From an uncultured Acidobacteriaceae bacterium (GTDB taxonomy: Bacteria; Acidobacteriota; Terriglobia; Terriglobales; Acidobacteriaceae), in NCBI GenBank assembly GCA_937879855.1, contig CALFMO010000008.1, positions 248,001 through 312,000 on the forward strand: a DNA stretch of 64,000 bases, written 5' to 3'. How positions within the stretch are numbered: the stretch's first letter is position 1; each line of letters begins with the position of its first letter. Under the pieces are notes generated by a model that worked only from the letters and a program-made list of their open reading frames with translations, was not told the origin of the DNA and searched no databases. The translations under genes and the position numbers were made by a program. Positions 62,118-64,000 of the stretch are shown here, in pieces.

Positions 62118-62555
62118 TCACTTCTTACTTTTATGTGCTTTCGCTCGGGCGGCCGCAGGCGCCTTTTTCTTCAATTTGATCTGATTGTAATCAACCGCGG
62201 CGCAGACGAGATTTTTCAGTGCACGCTCGTTAATCTTATCGCCTTCGAAAAAATCGATGGCTCGCCACATGTTGCCTTTGAGGTCCGCGTTGAAGAGACG
62301 GTCAGGATCTGGAAGGCTTGCGCCGTGGGAAAAGGTAAGCTTCACTTTATCTTTGTGGCCGTTGCCAACCGCGATGATTCCATCGTGAGACCACACCGGG
62401 CTTCCCATCCACTTCCATTCTTCGACGATGTCAGGATCTGCCTGGTGTATGATTTCGCGCACTTTCGCCAGCGTCTTCCCGCGCCAGTCTCCAAGTTCCC
62501 TGATCTTCGCGTCGATCAATGCAGAAGCAGATTCCGCCGCGACGGACCTTTTCAT
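62118..62555 (-). CDS. DUF1801-domain protein
   Basis: This 145-residue DUF1801 protein is predicted to be cytoplasmic, with a fold related to the frataxin-like YdhG group. It shows IDAKIRELGDWRGKTLAKVREIIHQADPDIVEEWKW, then SPVWSHDGIIAVGNGHKDKVKLTFSHGASL. A Lys-rich tail (KLKKKAPAAARAKAHKSKK) follows. The start is the ATG at 62555 because GGAGG lies five bases upstream; the frame begins with a TTG four codons earlier. The biochemical function of the family is not established. It may be cotranscribed with the genes at 62717-63602. Confidence 0.85.
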   Translation of the reverse strand: MKRSVAAESASALIDAKIRELGDWRGKTLAKVREIIHQADPDIVEEWKWMGSPVWSHDGIIAVGNGHKDKVKLTFSHGASLPDPDRLFNADLKGNMWRAIDFFEGDKINERALKNLVCAAVDYNQIKLKKKAPAAARAKAHKSKK

Positions 62556-62716
62556 TCGGACCTCCAACTCTGCCCTAATTTAGCTACGCTCAGCGTAAGG
62601 TGCAACCTCCGCAGGTGGACGCCTTTTTTGGCGATGTTGGGACGGTGGCGCACTCAAGCCCGAGGGAAACAACTTCACTTTGCTTTTTTGAAAGAGTTCT
62701 ATTTGGCATAGTTTTG

Positions 62717-62957
62717 TTATGCTGGCGATCTTTTCGAAATCAGTCGTCGAACGACATGGCCTTTCCACATCCACATGCCCGAAAGGATCATGACAGGAAC
62801 GAAAACAAACCGAGTGGCGGGAGCGTAGTTTGGAATTTTGTCGAAGGGACTAGATATAACCGAGTATCGGAATGCTGAAGAGGAGATGAATCCAGCGAAA
62901 TATCGAACGCGTGATGCCTCGGTTGACAATATTGCCCGCGTTGGCTGATGTGCCCAT
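62717..62957 (-). pseudogene. Small two-helix membrane protein gene, frameshifted
   Basis: From the ATG at 62957 the frame encodes TRSIFRWIHLLFSIPILGYI and then meets TAG. In another frame the sequence continues immediately with PFDKIPNYAPATRFVFVPVMILSGMWMWKG and HVVRRLISKRSPA to the stop at 62717. The pieces join well as one protein of about 78 residues if two bases are restored near 62852 (expected ...GYIYSPFDK...). A recent two-base loss or a sequence error is likely. The product would be a small inner-membrane protein of unknown function. Confidence 0.7.
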
Positions 62958-63014
62958 GACCTTACTCCTTGAATTTGGTGATCACCCATTCACTGTTTTG
63001 TGATCCACTTCCCT

Positions 63015-63602
63015 TCATGATTGATCCGCTTTAGGCGGCCAGTCGGGCGTTTCAATGCCGAACTGCCTGGCGTACTCCGCATTTAGCCGCTGCCAGCCGG
63101 GGAAGTTCATAGCTTTCGGGCCGGCGATGCGGCCGATGGGAGTTCCGCTGAGCAGGTGATCGAGAACATCGAAACAAACGTGCCACCCGGCAGCGCCCAT
63201 CGCGATGAAGCGGTGACCGATGTTGGTCCACAGCGTCAGGCGCGTGCCGCCCCCTGAGGGTTCGAGCTCCCACCGCATATCGAAGCCACCCCACTTGTAT
63301 TCAAGCACCTCGGGAGCGTCGGCTCGCGTCACGGTGGTTTCGGTAACGCGCGGCGCGGGTGCTCCCACGGTGGTCAGCTTTACCGTGGCTCCGGAAATAC
63401 CGAGATTCCCATCGGCGTCGAACGGCGCCCACTCCCGCAGGTGCGCCGGGTCGGTGATCGCGTCCCAGACTTTCTCCGGCGAATGGCGTAGTTCACGGAC
63501 GAGAATCAGCGTCCACTTCTCTTCGCCGTTTTCAGCTCGGTCTTTTTGTATCCTCGCCCCCTGGGCCGGACCGGGCATGTAGTGCTGGAGGTCGGTCATC
63601 AT
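63015..63602 (-). CDS. SRPBCC-domain (START/Bet v1-like) protein
   Basis: This 195-residue protein of the SRPBCC superfamily is AHSA1-like. It contains LVRELRHSPEKVWDAITDPAHLREWAPF, the strand VTETTVTRADAPEVLEYKW, SGGGTRLTLWTNIGHRFIAMGAAGWHVCFDVLDHLL and a C-terminal helix with NAEYARQFGI. The fold makes a hydrophobic ligand cavity. AAGGAG precedes the two adjacent ATG codons at 63602 and 63599. It lies upstream of the frameshifted small membrane gene. The function is not known. Confidence 0.85.
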   Translation of the reverse strand: MMTDLQHYMPGPAQGARIQKDRAENGEEKWTLILVRELRHSPEKVWDAITDPAHLREWAPFDADGNLGISGATVKLTTVGAPAPRVTETTVTRADAPEVLEYKWGGFDMRWELEPSGGGTRLTLWTNIGHRFIAMGAAGWHVCFDVLDHLLSGTPIGRIAGPKAMNFPGWQRLNAEYARQFGIETPDWPPKADQS

Positions 63603-63697
63603 CTTCTCCTTGTCTCAGCAGCGTGGCCCACTGATAGCTTCGACGATCCTCGTGAGCGATCGGGCCCTGCACACGAGTCGTACCGCCCGAGTCGAAC

Positions 63698-63925
63698 TCA
63701 GATCAAGTTGAGCACGGTCCAAACCACATCGGGCACAATGCGATGGAGTATGGCGGGAATCAGAATCCGTGTTACCGGATATGCGATCAGCAACACCGTG
63801 AGGGCCGCCAGCGCCCACCTGCTGGCTGAGAGGTGGCGTTCGAGGGCATCCACGTGAGAAGACCACAACCGGCAGAGCTGCGCGGCATTGGCCGCACGCA
63901 TTGAATACAGCTCGTGATTGCGCAT
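63698..63925 (-). CDS. Small single-span membrane protein, hypothetical
   Basis: This 75-residue protein has a basic, His-containing N-terminus (SSHVDALERHLSASRW) and a hydrophobic helix (ALAALTVLLIAYPVTRILIPAIL). GGAGGGG sits a few bases before the ATG at 63925, giving strong support for translation. No family is recognised. It may be cotranscribed with the gene ending at 63954. Confidence 0.6.
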   Translation of the reverse strand: MRNHELYSMRAANAAQLCRLWSSHVDALERHLSASRWALAALTVLLIAYPVTRILIPAILHRIVPDVVWTVLNLI

Positions 63926-63953
63926 CGATTCCCCTCCTACGGAGTATCCGCTC

Positions 63954-64000
63954 TTACCAGCGCTTCAGCCGGGTGAGCTGAACGATGTTGCCGCAGGTAT
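63954..64000 (-). CDS. 3' end of an unidentified gene, perhaps VOC/glyoxalase-like
   Basis: The last codons before TAA at 63956-63954 read TCGNIVQLTRLKRW. This resembles the 'DPxGNxxxL' end of vicinal-oxygen-chelate proteins. The gene begins outside the window, so this is a weak call resting on 14 residues. Confidence 0.3.
   Translation of the reverse strand, partial: TCGNIVQLTRLKRW

Overview
The window looks like a chromosome segment of a soil bacterium of the phylum Acidobacteriota (Terriglobia/Koribacter-like). This is inference from gene content: an archaeal-type glycogen debranching enzyme, secreted BNR/sortilin-like and Ig-like proteins, DUF4382 and CreD proteins, aa3-type oxidase genes with two subunit III genes, moderately high GC, and many short interspersed palindromic repeats. 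No plasmid, phage or CRISPR signature is present.

Layout. (1) 1-6995, minus strand: a four-gene run with a membrane-anchored flavin/2Fe-2S reductase, a GH63-like glycosidase, an archaeal-type glucose dehydrogenase and a glycogen debranching enzyme. The last carries an in-frame TAG and runs off the window. (2) 7000-8321: a gene graveyard with a group II intron maturase tail fused to the tail of another gene, an unrecognised fragment, and the 3' half of a tRNA-Glu. (3) 8384-13361: an iron operon with FTR1 permease, two FtsX-like permeases, and an ABC ATPase fused to a DtxR-type metal-sensing domain, preceded by an AT-rich operator. (4) 13547-17716: a small exported protein, glgC, an Ig-like exported protein and a SprT-like peptidase. 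(5) 17885-23327: two small exported proteins, a TPR protein and uvrA. (6) 23553-28466: cytochrome c oxidase genes. (7) 28875-46957: mostly single genes, including a large BNR-propeller protein, a hotdog thioesterase, pdxS, creD, RNase T2, a VapBC module, a DUF1223 protein, pdxT, an ArsR/SRPBCC operon, an S9 peptidase, nth, a ferredoxin and recO. (8) 47049-55875: a DUF4382 lipoprotein, glyQ, glyS and ppdK. (9) 56000-60188: a three-gene operon with a DUF2236/MpaB oxygenase, an NDH-2-like flavoprotein with a cyclic-nucleotide-binding tail, and a protein of unknown family. (10) 60240-64000: an MFS exporter, small proteins and a frameshifted gene.

The most unusual signals are the following. A palindromic repeat family of about 50 bp occurs between genes and also in frame inside two housekeeping genes, uvrA and glyQ, resembling the protein-coding palindromic elements of Rickettsia. 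The iron operon joins transporter ATPase and metal-sensor domains in one polypeptide. The MpaB/NDH-2/unknown operon may be an undescribed redox system. Several genes show recent lesions: a TAG in the debranching enzyme gene, a 2-base loss near 62852, and the maturase chimera.

How genes work together: GlgC makes ADP-glucose for glycogen, while the debranching enzyme, GH63-like enzyme and glucose dehydrogenase would release and oxidise glucose. PpdK links pyruvate and PEP. PdxS and PdxT together form the PLP synthase although their genes are 5.6 kb apart. The FTR1/ABC operon is probably repressed by iron through the upstream operator, and the DtxR-like tail may sense metal at the transporter itself.
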